This document shows positions 44,048 through 52,188 of a stretch of DNA of 64,000 bases, in pieces. The translations under genes and the position numbers were made by a program. The number at the start of each line of letters is the position of its first letter. Position 1 is the first letter of the stretch. The notes beneath the pieces were generated by a model. It had not been told where the DNA came from. It did no database searches and saw nothing but the letters and a program-made list of their open reading frames with translations. This DNA is from an uncultured Clostridia bacterium (GTDB lineage Bacteria > Bacillota > Clostridia > Lachnospirales > CAG-274): positions 124,001 through 188,000 of the forward strand of contig CANRIS010000003.1 of NCBI GenBank assembly GCA_947630725.1, given 5' to 3'.

Positions 44048-45250
44048 TTGAAGGATTTTGTGAAAAACAACAGAAAAAAATTAATTGATATGCTGAACGA
44101 AAACGAGACGGCGGTTTTTTTCTCCGGCACGGCTCCCCGAAAAATCGGCGATGAATACTATCCCTTTTCACCCGACAGAAATTTTTATTATCTTACGGGT
44201 ATAGACGAGCCGGGGCTTATTCTTGCGCTTTCAAAGACAAAAGGCGCCGAGGGAGAAATACTTTTTATATCCCCTCCCGACACCGAGGAGGAAAAATGGA
44301 CGGGAGCAGTCCTGTCGGAAACCGAAGCCGCAAATATCAGCGGAATCGAGCGTATACATTTCAGCGACAGATTCCGGGATTTTATTGACGGGGCTGTCCG
44401 CAGCGGAGACATAAAAACCCTCTGTTATGACAGCCAAAGCAACGATGCCCACAGAATAAAGGAATATGGCGATATTCCCGTCAGGGACATATTTCCCCTG
44501 TTGGGTGACCTCAGAGAAACAAAGTCTGAAACAGAAATAAAAAATATCGAAAAAGCCATAGACATAACAAGGGACGGCATATATTCTATGATGAAAAATG
44601 TCCGCCCGGGAATGTATGAATATCAGCTCGAAAGCTATTTTGACTTTCAGCTTAAATACAGGGGCATAAGGGAATTTGCCTTTCCCTCGATAATAGCCTC
44701 GGGCAAAAACGCCGCTACGCTCCACTATACAAAAAACAACTGCGTTATAGAAGACCAAAGCCTTATACTGTGCGATGTGGGAGCAGCCTACAAGCACTAC
44801 AGCGCCGACATAACGAGGACCTTTCCGTCAGGCGGCAGATTTACAAAAAGGCAGGAGCTTTTTTACAATATCGTTTTAGAGGGCAATTATATAATAAGGG
44901 ATTATATACGTCCGGGGCTTGAGTTTGGCTCCCTTAACAAAAAACTTCTGGAATATTATTATAAGGAGCTTTCAAGGGTCGGTCTTGTTTCGTCCTATGA
45001 CGATATAAAGAAATACTACTGGCACAACGTGAGCCACAGGCTGGGTCTTGAAACCCACGACATAGGGGCAAAGCGAGACGGCATCATAAAAGAAGGCGCT
45101 GTTCTGACCGTTGAACCGGGGCTGTATATCGAAGAAGAAGGCATAGGCATAAGAACAGAGGACGATGTTGTCGTCACGGCTTTCGGCTGCCGCACCCTTT
45201 CGGAGGATGTTATACGCAGCGTAAGCGACATAGAGAATTTTATGAAATGA
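44048..45250 (+). CDS. Aminopeptidase P family (Xaa-Pro aminopeptidase)
   Basis: Two-domain metallopeptidase of 400 residues that removes N-terminal residues before proline. The N-terminal creatinase-like domain (about 1-165) is followed by the pita-bread catalytic domain. Metal ligands are visible: Asp in LCDVGAAY, Asp in SADITRTF, His in HNVSHRLGLETHD, Glu in TVEPGLYIEEEGIGIRTEDD. The start is a TTG at 44048: AAAGGAGAG lies 6-8 bases before it, and upstream codons of the open frame coincide with the promoter. First gene of an operon with DUF2161 and methionine aminopeptidase, overlapping DUF2161 by four bases. Confidence 0.92.
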   Translation: MKDFVKNNRKKLIDMLNENETAVFFSGTAPRKIGDEYYPFSPDRNFYYLTGIDEPGLILALSKTKGAEGEILFISPPDTEEEKWTGAVLSETEAANISGIERIHFSDRFRDFIDGAVRSGDIKTLCYDSQSNDAHRIKEYGDIPVRDIFPLLGDLRETKSETEIKNIEKAIDITRDGIYSMMKNVRPGMYEYQLESYFDFQLKYRGIREFAFPSIIASGKNAATLHYTKNNCVIEDQSLILCDVGAAYKHYSADITRTFPSGGRFTKRQELFYNIVLEGNYIIRDYIRPGLEFGSLNKKLLEYYYKELSRVGLVSSYDDIKKYYWHNVSHRLGLETHDIGAKRDGIIKEGAVLTVEPGLYIEEEGIGIRTEDDVVVTAFGCRTLSEDVIRSVSDIENFMK

Positions 45251-45969
45251 GTAAAAGTATGATAAAGCTTGAAAAAGACCTGTATGAGCCTGTAAAAAGG
45301 CTTTTTGAGGACGAGGGCTATACCGTAAAGGGAGAGGTTGACGGCTGCGACATGGTTGCAGTCAAGGACAGCCGAATGATCGTCTGCGAGCTTAAGCTTA
45401 AATTCAATCTTAAGCTTGTATATCAGCTTCTTGACAGAAAAAGTATAAGCAAAGAGGTATATGCGGCGGTGACAACGCCGAAAAAGGACACATACGATAT
45501 AATCAGACTTGCGGAGGCCATTGACTGCGGACTTATATTTGTCTCCGAAACAACAGGCGCGGCTCAGGCGGTGCGCCGCCCCAAAGCCGCAGGCGTGCGC
45601 AAAAGCCGAAAAGCAGGCTCAGTCAAGGCAGAATTTGACGGCCGCAGCTTTGAAAATGTCGGCGGCGTAAACAAAACAAAGCTTATGACGGCATACAGAG
45701 AACAGAGCATAAAGCTTATGTGCGTTCTCGAAGCCGTTGGAGAGGCATCGCCGAGAGAGCTTAAAAAAATGGGATTTGAAAACAATGTCGGAGCTATGCT
45801 GTACAACAACTTCTACGGCTGGTTCTCGCATATAAGAAAGGGAGTATACAGCCTGTCGGAGCTTGGAAAAAAAGCCCTGAACAGCGGCGAATATGAGGCT
45901 CAGACGGCATATTTCCGCAGAGAAATAAAAAACACGGAGGGAAACAATGTACAGACTATCAAGAAATGA
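45247..45969 (+). CDS. DUF2161 family, putative PD-(D/E)XK-type protein
   Basis: 240-residue protein. The N-terminal half resembles a PD-(D/E)XK nuclease fold: GEVDGCDMVAVKD then MIVCELKLKFNLKLVYQ, where the Asp and ExK can act as metal site. The C-terminal half has a winged-helix-like pattern (SPRELKKMGFENNVGAMLYNN, seen as ASPRELKKMG and NNFYGWFSHIRKGVYSLS). This matches DUF2161 (putative phosphodiesterase). Function is unknown. The ATGA overlap with the upstream gene and a 23-base overlap with map show tight coupling. It might act on RNA or DNA, but nothing here tells which. Confidence 0.8.
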   Translation: MSKSMIKLEKDLYEPVKRLFEDEGYTVKGEVDGCDMVAVKDSRMIVCELKLKFNLKLVYQLLDRKSISKEVYAAVTTPKKDTYDIIRLAEAIDCGLIFVSETTGAAQAVRRPKAAGVRKSRKAGSVKAEFDGRSFENVGGVNKTKLMTAYREQSIKLMCVLEAVGEASPRELKKMGFENNVGAMLYNNFYGWFSHIRKGVYSLSELGKKALNSGEYEAQTAYFRREIKNTEGNNVQTIKK

Positions 45970-46816
45970 CAAATGCTGGTGCGGCAGCGGAAAAAAATAT
46001 AAGCAGTGCCACGAAAGAACAGACGAAAAAATACTTATGCCGCTCAAAAGAGCAGGCTACCCCATTCCGCCGCGCCGCCTTATACTCAACGCTGAGCAGA
46101 TAGAGGGCATAAGAAAAAGCGCAGAAATAACAGTAGGAATTCTGGACAGGCTCGGTGATATTGTGGCCGAGGGCATCGAAACAAGAGAAATAGACGATTT
46201 TGTGAGCAAATACACTGCCGAACACGGCGCAGTCGCAGCCCCGCTCAACTATAAGGGCTTTCCCAAAAGCTGCTGCACCTCAATAAACAACATCATCTGC
46301 CACGGAATTCCCGACAGCACAAAGCTCAAGGACGGAGATATAATAAACATCGACATAACGACCATACTTGACGGCTATTATTCGGATTCCAGCAGAATGT
46401 ATATGATAGGCAATGTCTCGGAGGAAGCCAAAAAGCTTGTGGAGGTCACAAAAGAATGTATGTATGCAGGCATAGACGCAATAAAGCCCTATGAGCCTGT
46501 GGGGGTTATAGGCTGCACGATACAGGATATAGCCGACAAACACGGCTACGGCGTAGTGAGGGATCTGTGCGGTCACGGCGTGGGGCTTAGGTTTCACGAT
46601 GATCCGTATGTGGAACATTATCGCCAGAGGGGACGCACTATGATAATGATGCCGGGAATGGTCTTTACCGTAGAACCTATGATAAACCAAGGCACATGGA
46701 GAGGCAGAACCCTTGATGACGGCTGGACATTTGTTACCGAGGACAATATGCTCTCGGCTCAGTGGGAGCATACGGTTGTCGTCACCGAAACGGGCTGCGA
46801 GATCCTTACAAAATAA
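45947..46816 (+). CDS. map: Methionine aminopeptidase with N-terminal SEC-C motif
   Basis: Type I methionyl aminopeptidase of 289 residues that removes initiator methionine. The extra N-terminus RNDKCWCGSGKKYKQCH (about 6-22) is a SEC-C zinc motif, also found in SecA, and probably helps ribosome binding. Catalytic metal ligands: Asp in IDITTI, Asp in YYSDSSRM, His in CGHGVGLRFHD, Glu in TVEPMI and Glu in VTETGCEI. The ATG is preceded by GGAGG. An unusual 8-bp tandem repeat begins at its stop and runs into the start of the next gene. Confidence 0.95.
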   Translation: MYRLSRNDKCWCGSGKKYKQCHERTDEKILMPLKRAGYPIPPRRLILNAEQIEGIRKSAEITVGILDRLGDIVAEGIETREIDDFVSKYTAEHGAVAAPLNYKGFPKSCCTSINNIICHGIPDSTKLKDGDIINIDITTILDGYYSDSSRMYMIGNVSEEAKKLVEVTKECMYAGIDAIKPYEPVGVIGCTIQDIADKHGYGVVRDLCGHGVGLRFHDDPYVEHYRQRGRTMIMMPGMVFTVEPMINQGTWRGRTLDDGWTFVTEDNMLSAQWEHTVVVTETGCEILTK

Positions 46817-46853
46817 AGTGATAAAGCTATAAAGCAATAAGGTGATAATATGA
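46814..46853 (+). repeat. 8-bp stop-anchored tandem repeat joining map and esterase
   Basis: Starting at the map stop: TAAAGTGA, TAAAGCTA, TAAAGCAA, TAAGGTGA, TAATATGA. All five begin with TAA, so stops fall in all three frames. The fourth unit supplies AAGGTGA upstream of the esterase ATG at 46850. Confidence 0.8.
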
Positions 46854-47581
46854 AGCTTAAAAATTTCATTATAGACGATGGAGCCGTCCATCCATGCTTT
46901 GTGGTCTGCCCCGGAGGAGGTTATGACCATCTGTCGAACCACGAGGGCGACAATGTTGCCGAGGAGCTGAACCGTTACGGAATATCTGCCTTTGTGCTGG
47001 AATATGATTTTGTTTTTCCATCTCCTCTGAGGGATATAAAGACAGCCGTAAGACATCTGAGGGGCAATGCCGAAAAATACGGCATATATCCCGACAGAAT
47101 AGGCGTTATGGGATTTTCGGCAGGAGGCCATCTGGCAGGTATGTGCGCGGAGCATTTCGACAGCTTTGAGGACGAAACAAACCCAACGGGCGACACTGTT
47201 TCAGCCCGCCCCGACATATGTGTGCTTGCTTATCCCGTAGTTACGCTTTCAAAGAGCTACGGTCACATAGGTTCAAGAAAAATGCTGGGAGACAGGCTTG
47301 AACTCGGCCGCATGCTTTCTCTTGAAGAATCCGTTCGGTCGGATATGCCGCCTGTGTTCATATGGCACACGGCGGAGGACAAAAGCGTACCCTTCAAAAA
47401 CAGTCTCGCTCTCGCCGAAGCGCTTAAGGCCAAGGACGTACCCTTTGAGCTGCATATATTCCCCAACGGCAGACACGGCTCCGATCTGGCAAAAAACATA
47501 CCCGGAACGTGCCTATGGACGAAGCTCCTTATGGATTTTCTTATGAGGCAGAATTTTCTCCGAAAAGAATCATATAATTAA
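46850..47581 (+). CDS. Alpha/beta hydrolase, acetylesterase-like
   Basis: Serine hydrolase of 243 residues, of the esterase/lipase type often found with carbohydrate esters. PGGGYDHLS forms the oxyanion region, GFSAGG holds the nucleophile serine (about residue 91), AEDKS the aspartate and GRHG the histidine. No signal peptide, so it is cytoplasmic; it may de-esterify imported sugars or acetylated pectin fragments (inference). It lies downstream of map with a ribosome site created by the tandem repeat, and upstream of ylmC. Confidence 0.88.
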   Translation: MKLKNFIIDDGAVHPCFVVCPGGGYDHLSNHEGDNVAEELNRYGISAFVLEYDFVFPSPLRDIKTAVRHLRGNAEKYGIYPDRIGVMGFSAGGHLAGMCAEHFDSFEDETNPTGDTVSARPDICVLAYPVVTLSKSYGHIGSRKMLGDRLELGRMLSLEESVRSDMPPVFIWHTAEDKSVPFKNSLALAEALKAKDVPFELHIFPNGRHGSDLAKNIPGTCLWTKLLMDFLMRQNFLRKESYN

Positions 47582-47596
47582 TACGGGTGATAAAAA

Positions 47597-47857
47597 TTGG
47601 AGAGAATGTGCGATATAAAAAAAAGAGAAGTCATAAACATAAAGGACGGCGCCCGTCTCGGCTTTGTAAGCGATGTTATATTTGACGAAAAAACAGGGAA
47701 GATCGAAAAGCTTGTCGTTCCTGCTCCATCAAAGCTTTTCGGAGTATTCGGCAGCGCCAGGGAATACAGGATAGGCTGGGACGAAATAAAGGTTATGGGC
47801 GAAGATTTTATTATGATAGACACAGATGTCGAATCACTGCTTACAACCGAAAAATAA
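47597..47857 (+). CDS. YlmC/YmxH family sporulation protein (PRC-barrel)
   Basis: 86-residue small protein with a PRC-barrel-like fold: REVINIKDGARLGFVSDVIFDEKTGKIEKLVV (seen as EVINIKDGARLGFVSDV and GKIEKLVVP), then YRIGWDEIKVMGEDFI. This is the YlmC/YmxH group linked to sporulation in clostridia; its exact role is not known. The start is uncertain: a TTG at 47597 has GGGTGAT before it, while an ATG at 47606 is very close to a GGAGAG. A 9-bp repeat begins across its stop codon. Confidence 0.88.
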   Translation: MERMCDIKKREVINIKDGARLGFVSDVIFDEKTGKIEKLVVPAPSKLFGVFGSAREYRIGWDEIKVMGEDFIMIDTDVESLLTTEK

Positions 47858-47880
47858 ATACAATAAATACAATAAATACA
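47853..47880 (+). repeat. 9-bp tandem repeat across the ylmC stop
   Basis: AATAAATAC repeated three times; the 9-base period keeps TAA in frame at 47855, 47864 and 47873. Confidence 0.85.
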
Positions 47881-47922
47881 AAAAAGCCGAAGGAGTTTTG
47901 TACTCTCTTTCGGCTTTCGTTT
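47881..47922 (+). terminator. Bidirectional terminator after ylmC
   Basis: AAAGCCGAA.GAG pairs with CTC..TTTCGGCTTT, with T-rich or A-rich flanks on both sides. It serves the plus-strand ylmC operon and the convergent minus-strand gene at 47923. Confidence 0.85.
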
Positions 47923-48237
47923 TTATTTGTCGAGAATTTTTCTTATTTTTCCTTTGGGGTCTTTTAATAGAACCATTACGAGCCATATTATAAGTCCCAG
48001 TACGACAACGGACAGACCCAGAAACAGATCGTTCAGCATATCCCCTGCCGATGGCGTAAAATACTCCGCCCCTGTTTCGAGATACTCAACAACAGCGTCC
48101 ACGAACCACATAAGCGAAGCGCCCCAATAAATAAGCGCCAGCGTGCCAAGGCGCATTCCTCTGTCCTCGGTACAATACCAAAGTATAGTAGAAATAACCG
48201 CAGCGCACGAGGCAACAAGCAGCAGCATAGCCGTCAC
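47923..48237 (-). CDS. Small conserved membrane protein
   Basis: 104 residues with about three hydrophobic segments: the N-terminal MTAMLLLVASCAAVISTILW, a middle LGTLALIYWGASLMWFVDAV, and a late LFLGLSVVVLGLIIWLVMVL, ending in a basic tail (KDPKGKIRKI). Not a family I can name with certainty. It overlaps the upstream gene by four bases (ATGA), so the two are co-translated and are probably partners. It resembles small paired membrane proteins of unknown function that I recall from anaerobic Firmicutes. Confidence 0.75.
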   Translation of the reverse strand: MTAMLLLVASCAAVISTILWYCTEDRGMRLGTLALIYWGASLMWFVDAVVEYLETGAEYFTPSAGDMLNDLFLGLSVVVLGLIIWLVMVLLKDPKGKIRKILDK

Positions 48238-48590
48238 CTACGCTTTATGGCCTTTTGGGGCGATTTTGTCATTTCTTCTGCCACAACGACCATACCTGCC
48301 CATACCGCTGTCACAAGAGCAGCCATACCTACTCCCGATACAGCCATCTCACGAAGCATCATCACAGCCGTTTCACGGCTTGCCGCATTCGTAAGGAAAG
48401 GAAAGAACGGCACGATCTCCCCATGCCATATATGCTCAAAGGCCAACAGCGCCGAACCGCCCCAGAGCATATTGCCGAGAGTGTCAATTCTCTTTAAAAA
48501 GCCGTTTTCCGACACAGTAGTCTTTTTTGTTGTTTTTTTGATGATCGAAACCGCCGCAGCCTCAGCAGCAGGTACTAAAAAGCAAGCCAT
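48234..48590 (-). CDS. Small conserved membrane protein, partner of the downstream gene
   Basis: 118 residues. It opens with MACFLVPAAEAAAVSIIKK and has a basic Thr/Lys stretch, then LGNMLWGGSALLAFEHIWHGEIVPFFPF and a second hydrophobic segment (VSGVGMAALVTAVWAGMVVV as pieces). The pattern of an early signal-like segment and HIWHGE looks conserved in anaerobic Firmicutes; the function is unknown. AGGAGG precedes the ATG and the stop overlaps the next gene. Histidine pairs in the middle could bind metal, but that is a guess. Confidence 0.75.
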   Translation of the reverse strand: MACFLVPAAEAAAVSIIKKTTKKTTVSENGFLKRIDTLGNMLWGGSALLAFEHIWHGEIVPFFPFLTNAASRETAVMMLREMAVSGVGMAALVTAVWAGMVVVAEEMTKSPQKAIKRR

Positions 48591-48655
48591 ATTTTGTCCT
48601 CCTTACTTATATATTCATATGTATTTTATATTTGTATTTGTATTTATATTTTATT

Positions 48656-49279
48656 TTATCTTATAAAATTAGTCTGCTTGGGCTCTTCATATGAGGGAAG
48701 CTCCACTCCCGCCTTAAGTCCCGCCTCTTTGCATTTAAGGAAAAATGCCATATTTTTGGCAAGAACTCTCATTGTGAAAAGTCCCTCTTCGTCCTTTTCA
48801 ACGTCCTCGGGACAACTGCCGTGTACATTGTTCCAATACCTTGAAGAAATGACGGGCATCTGCTGAATGGTGAAATATTTTATAAGCTGGTCAAATGTTG
48901 CCGTTGTTCCCGCTCTCCTTGCGGAAGATATGCAGGCAGCAGGCTTGAGATAAAACGTCTTTCCACCCCATGCGTAGAACAGTCTGTCCATAAAAGACGT
49001 AAGAGCGCCGCTTGCGGCAGCATAGTGTACGGGCGAGCCGAATATAAATCCGTCTGCCGTTTCGGCCTTTTTGCCAAACTCGTTCACACAGTCGTCAATA
49101 ACGCAGCCGCCGCCATTTCCGCAGCCGCCGCAGGCTATGCAGCCCGAAACAGGCTTAAGCCCCAGCCAGAAGATCTCGGTCTCTATGCCCTCGTTTTCAA
49201 GCACGGCGGCGATCTCTTCAAGCGCTCTGTTGGTGCAGCCCTTTTCGTGAGGGCCTCCGTTAACAAGCAGTACCTTCAT
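48656..49279 (-). CDS. Flavodoxin-like NAD(P)H-dependent FMN oxidoreductase
   Basis: 207-residue flavoprotein of the NADPH-dependent FMN reductase/flavodoxin-like group. The FMN phosphate loop is LVNGGPHEKGCTNRAL near the N-terminus, followed by FWLGLKPVSGCIACGGCG with a four-cysteine stretch (about 52-58) and GSPVHYAAASGALTSFMDR. The CxxCGxC-like run is shared with iron-sulfur flavoprotein-like enzymes of anaerobes, so a 4Fe-4S cluster or redox cysteines are possible. The ATG at 49279 follows AGGAGGT. Simple AT-rich repeats follow the stop. Confidence 0.85.
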   Translation of the reverse strand: MKVLLVNGGPHEKGCTNRALEEIAAVLENEGIETEIFWLGLKPVSGCIACGGCGNGGGCVIDDCVNEFGKKAETADGFIFGSPVHYAAASGALTSFMDRLFYAWGGKTFYLKPAACISSARRAGTTATFDQLIKYFTIQQMPVISSRYWNNVHGSCPEDVEKDEEGLFTMRVLAKNMAFFLKCKEAGLKAGVELPSYEEPKQTNFIR

Positions 49280-49358
49280 AATAAAACACCTCCTGAAAAT
49301 ATAAAAAAGATAATCAATGCTCAAAAGCTTTTTGTACTCCGATACTCTGTTTCTGCAT

Positions 49359-49721
49359 TCAGTTTATTACCGCCTCATCGGTTCTGTTTTCGAGCCGTCT
49401 CTTGGCCTCTTTTTCCACATTCATATTTTCCCTGCGCCGTCTTTCGGAAAGCTCGGTGGTTATATCCTCAAGGCCAAGCCCCTTGTGAGCCAGAAGAACC
49501 TCTATATGAAAAAGAACGTCGCAGATCTCTCCCACAAGCTCGGCTTTTCCGCCGTTTTTTGAGGCAATAATGACCTCGGAGGCCTCCTCTCCGATTTTTT
49601 TGAGTATTTTGTCCTCTCCCTTTTTGAAGAGATAGCTTGTATAAGAGCCTTCGGACGGGTTTTTCTGTCTGTTTTTTATTACTTCAAACTCCTCACAAAG
49701 AGCCTTTCCCAGATCGGTCAT
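49359..49721 (-). CDS. hisE: Phosphoribosyl-ATP pyrophosphatase
   Basis: Second step of histidine synthesis: splits pyrophosphate from phosphoribosyl-ATP. 120 residues, a MazG-like helical fold with [21 protein letters not shown] (seen as [14 protein letters not shown]) and [17 protein letters not shown], which carry the metal-binding acidic residues. HisE and HisI are separate genes here and overlap by four bases. Confidence 0.94.
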   Translation of the reverse strand: MTDLGKALCEEFEVIKNRQKNPSEGSYTSYLFKKGEDKILKKIGEEASEVIIASKNGGKAELVGEICDVLFHIEVLLAHKGLGLEDITTELSERRRRENMNVEKEAKRRLENRTDEAVIN

Positions 49722-50059
49722 TCAGAGTCGCCTCCCTCTCCGAAGTCTTTAAGCCTTCTGTAAAAGCAGGTGCGGTTTCCCGTATGGCAGGCCGCTCCCT
49801 TCTGATCTATCTTCAGCAGCAGAGTATCACAGTCACAATCATAGTATATTTCCTTAACATACTGAAAATGACCGCTCGTTTCTCCCTTAAGCCACAAGCA
49901 TTTTCTGCTGCGGCTGTAATAGTGAGCCTTTCCCGTTTCGAGAGTAGCTTTAAGAGCCTCACGGTTCATATATGCGAGCATAAGCACATCGCCGTTTTCA
50001 TAGTCCTGAGCTATTGCGGGAATAAGCCCCTGTTCGTTATATTTAAGATCAATTTTCAT
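49718..50059 (-). CDS. hisI: Phosphoribosyl-AMP cyclohydrolase
   Basis: Third step of the pathway, 113 residues. Zinc and magnesium motifs are [21 protein letters not shown] (seen as YDCDCDTLL and [13 protein letters not shown]) after the conserved [12 protein letters not shown]. The overlap with hisE and 7-base gap after hisF show a shared transcript. Confidence 0.95.
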   Translation of the reverse strand: MKIDLKYNEQGLIPAIAQDYENGDVLMLAYMNREALKATLETGKAHYYSRSRKCLWLKGETSGHFQYVKEIYYDCDCDTLLLKIDQKGAACHTGNRTCFYRRLKDFGEGGDSE

Positions 50060-50066
50060 ATTTTCC

Positions 50067-50828
50067 TCATCCTATCCTTACGGGAACGCCTTTTTCCGCA
50101 AGATATTTCTTAAGCTTCGGTATTTCAAGCTCTTTGTAGTGAAAAAGCGATGCCGCCAGAGCAGCCTCGGCTCCTCCCTCGGTAAGAGCCTCATAAAAAT
50201 GCTCCTCTGTACCTGCTCCGCCCGATGCGATAACAGGTATGTCAACGACCTCCGACACGGCTCTTGTAAGCTCTACGTCATAGCCTGCCTTTGTTCCGTC
50301 ACAGTCCATACTTGTGAGAAGAATTTCGCCTGCTCCAAGCTCCATACATTTGGCAGCCCATTCCACCGCATCTCTGCCTGTGTTGACTCTTCCGCCGTTC
50401 AGATATACGTCAAAACCTCCGCCCGCCCTTCTTTTTGCGTCTATTGCCACAACAACGCACTGACTGCCAAACCTGAGAGCAGCCTCGGTAATAAGCTCGG
50501 GGCGTTTGAGAGCTGCTGAGTTTATTGATATTTTGTCTGCTCCTGCCGAAAGTATCTCTCTGAAATCGTCTGTGGTGCGTATTCCTCCGCCCACGGTGAG
50601 AGGTATGAAAACCTGCTCGGCAGTTTTTGACACAACGTCAACTATTATTTTTCTTGCATCGGACGAGGCTGTAATGTCCAGAAAGACTATTTCGTCCGCA
50701 AGGCTTTTGTCGTACATTGCGGCGATCTCCACGGGGTCGCCTGCGTCTCTCAGGTTGACAAAATTCACACCCTTTACGACCCTGCCGTTTTTTACGTCAA
50801 GACAGGGTATAATTCTCTTTGTAAGCAT
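50067..50828 (-). CDS. hisF: Imidazole glycerol phosphate synthase, cyclase subunit
   Basis: TIM-barrel cyclase of the HisFH complex, 253 residues: uses ammonia channelled from HisH on PRFAR to give imidazole glycerol phosphate and AICAR. Catalytic aspartates lie in [13 protein letters not shown] (Asp11) and [13 protein letters not shown]. Follows hisA by three bases. Confidence 0.97.
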   Translation of the reverse strand: MLTKRIIPCLDVKNGRVVKGVNFVNLRDAGDPVEIAAMYDKSLADEIVFLDITASSDARKIIVDVVSKTAEQVFIPLTVGGGIRTTDDFREILSAGADKISINSAALKRPELITEAALRFGSQCVVVAIDAKRRAGGGFDVYLNGGRVNTGRDAVEWAAKCMELGAGEILLTSMDCDGTKAGYDVELTRAVSEVVDIPVIASGGAGTEEHFYEALTEGGAEAALAASLFHYKELEIPKLKKYLAEKGVPVRIG

Positions 50829-50831
50829 ATA

Positions 50832-51554
50832 TTATTTCCTCGCAAATCTTTCTATGACTTCGCCCAAATCAAGGGATCCGTCATAAACAGCCCGTCCCAC
50901 AATAACGCCTGCGGCGCCTGCCGTCTCTGCATTTTCAATATCCCTCATTGAGGATATTCCGCCGGAGGCTATTATATCAAGCCCCGTACGCTTTGCCATT
51001 TCTTCGGTGGCGGCTATATTCGGCCCCGACATAGTGCCGTCTCTTGAAATGTCGGTATATATAATGGTGGTTATGCCGCACTCCTTCATTTTAAGCCCGA
51101 GAGAAACAGCGCTTATCTCCGACACCTCCTGCCAGCCCTTTACGGCGGCAAAGCCGTTTTTTGCGTCTATTCCCACGGCTATTTTTTCGGCTCCCCAGCG
51201 TCCTACGGCTTCCCTTACAAGCTGCGGATCCCTGACTGCCGCAGTACCTATTATTACCCTGTCGGCTCCCGAAGAAAGCCTTTCTTCTATGTCGTCAAGG
51301 CTCCTTATTCCGCCGCCGACCTGTATCCTCACGGATACCTCCGCCTTGATCTCCCTTATTATTTCGCCTATATAGCTTTTTCCGTATCTCGCTCCGTCAA
51401 GATCCACAATGTGCAGATCCTCGGAGCCTTTGCGCACCCACGCCCTCGCAGCATCCGCAGGACTGTCATTAAAAACGGTAACTCTGTCATAATCCCCCTG
51501 AAAAAGCCTTACGGCCTTTCCTCCCAGAATATCGACTGCAGGATATATTCTCAT
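50832..51554 (-). CDS. hisA: ProFAR isomerase
   Basis: TIM-barrel Amadori isomerase, 240 residues, structurally close to HisF. PAVDILGGKAVRLFQGDYD supplies the first catalytic aspartate and DISRDGTMSGPN the second. It lies 30 bases after hisH. Confidence 0.97.
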   Translation of the reverse strand: MRIYPAVDILGGKAVRLFQGDYDRVTVFNDSPADAARAWVRKGSEDLHIVDLDGARYGKSYIGEIIREIKAEVSVRIQVGGGIRSLDDIEERLSSGADRVIIGTAAVRDPQLVREAVGRWGAEKIAVGIDAKNGFAAVKGWQEVSEISAVSLGLKMKECGITTIIYTDISRDGTMSGPNIAATEEMAKRTGLDIIASGGISSMRDIENAETAGAAGVIVGRAVYDGSLDLGEVIERFARK

Positions 51555-51584
51555 AGCTTTGGTTCTCCTCTGTTTTCAAATAAA

Positions 51585-52187
51585 TCATACCTTAATATCC
51601 GAAAAATTTTTCAGTATGCCAAGACCCGTGTCGCCGCTTTTTTCGGGGTGAAACTGTACGGCGAAAATATTGTCCTTCTGAACTGCCGCCTGTATCTCCT
51701 CTCCGTAATATACCGAGGCGGAAACTACGGGCGCATTTGTTTTCAGTCTGTAGGAATGTACAAAATAGACATATGGGCTTTCCGAAAGTCCCTTATAAAG
51801 CGGCTCTCTCATATATACCTTAAGGTTGTTCCAGCCTATCTGAGGTATCTTCACTCCTTCGGGCAGCCTGACTATCTCCCCCGATATAAGCCCCAGTCCG
51901 TCAAACTCGCCGTTTTCATAGCTTTTGTCAAATATCATCTGCATACCGAGGCATATGCCCAAAAAAAGCTTGCCCTTTTCAACGCTTTTATATATGGCCT
52001 CGTCAAAGCCAAGAGCCTTAAGGGTATTCATTGCGTCTCCGAAAGCTCCCACTCCGGGAAGGACTATCTTGTCGCAGCCGTCAAGCTCCTTTGGCGTGGC
52101 TGCTATGACGGCTTCCTGCCCTATGTATTCAAAGGCCTTTTGTACACTTCTTAAATTTCCCATTTTGTAGTCAATAATTCCGATCAT
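51585..52187 (-). CDS. hisH: Imidazole glycerol phosphate synthase, glutaminase subunit
   Basis: Class I glutamine amidotransferase subunit, 200 residues, supplying ammonia to HisF. It opens with the conserved IGIIDYKMGNLRSV; the nucleophile is in GICLGMQ and the His-Glu pair in QFHPEKSG. The ATG at 52187 gives the standard start; three more codons upstream from a TTG would also overlap hisB. Confidence 0.95.
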   Translation of the reverse strand: MIGIIDYKMGNLRSVQKAFEYIGQEAVIAATPKELDGCDKIVLPGVGAFGDAMNTLKALGFDEAIYKSVEKGKLFLGICLGMQMIFDKSYENGEFDGLGLISGEIVRLPEGVKIPQIGWNNLKVYMREPLYKGLSESPYVYFVHSYRLKTNAPVVSASVYYGEEIQAAVQKDNIFAVQFHPEKSGDTGLGILKNFSDIKV

Positions 52188-52188
52188 A

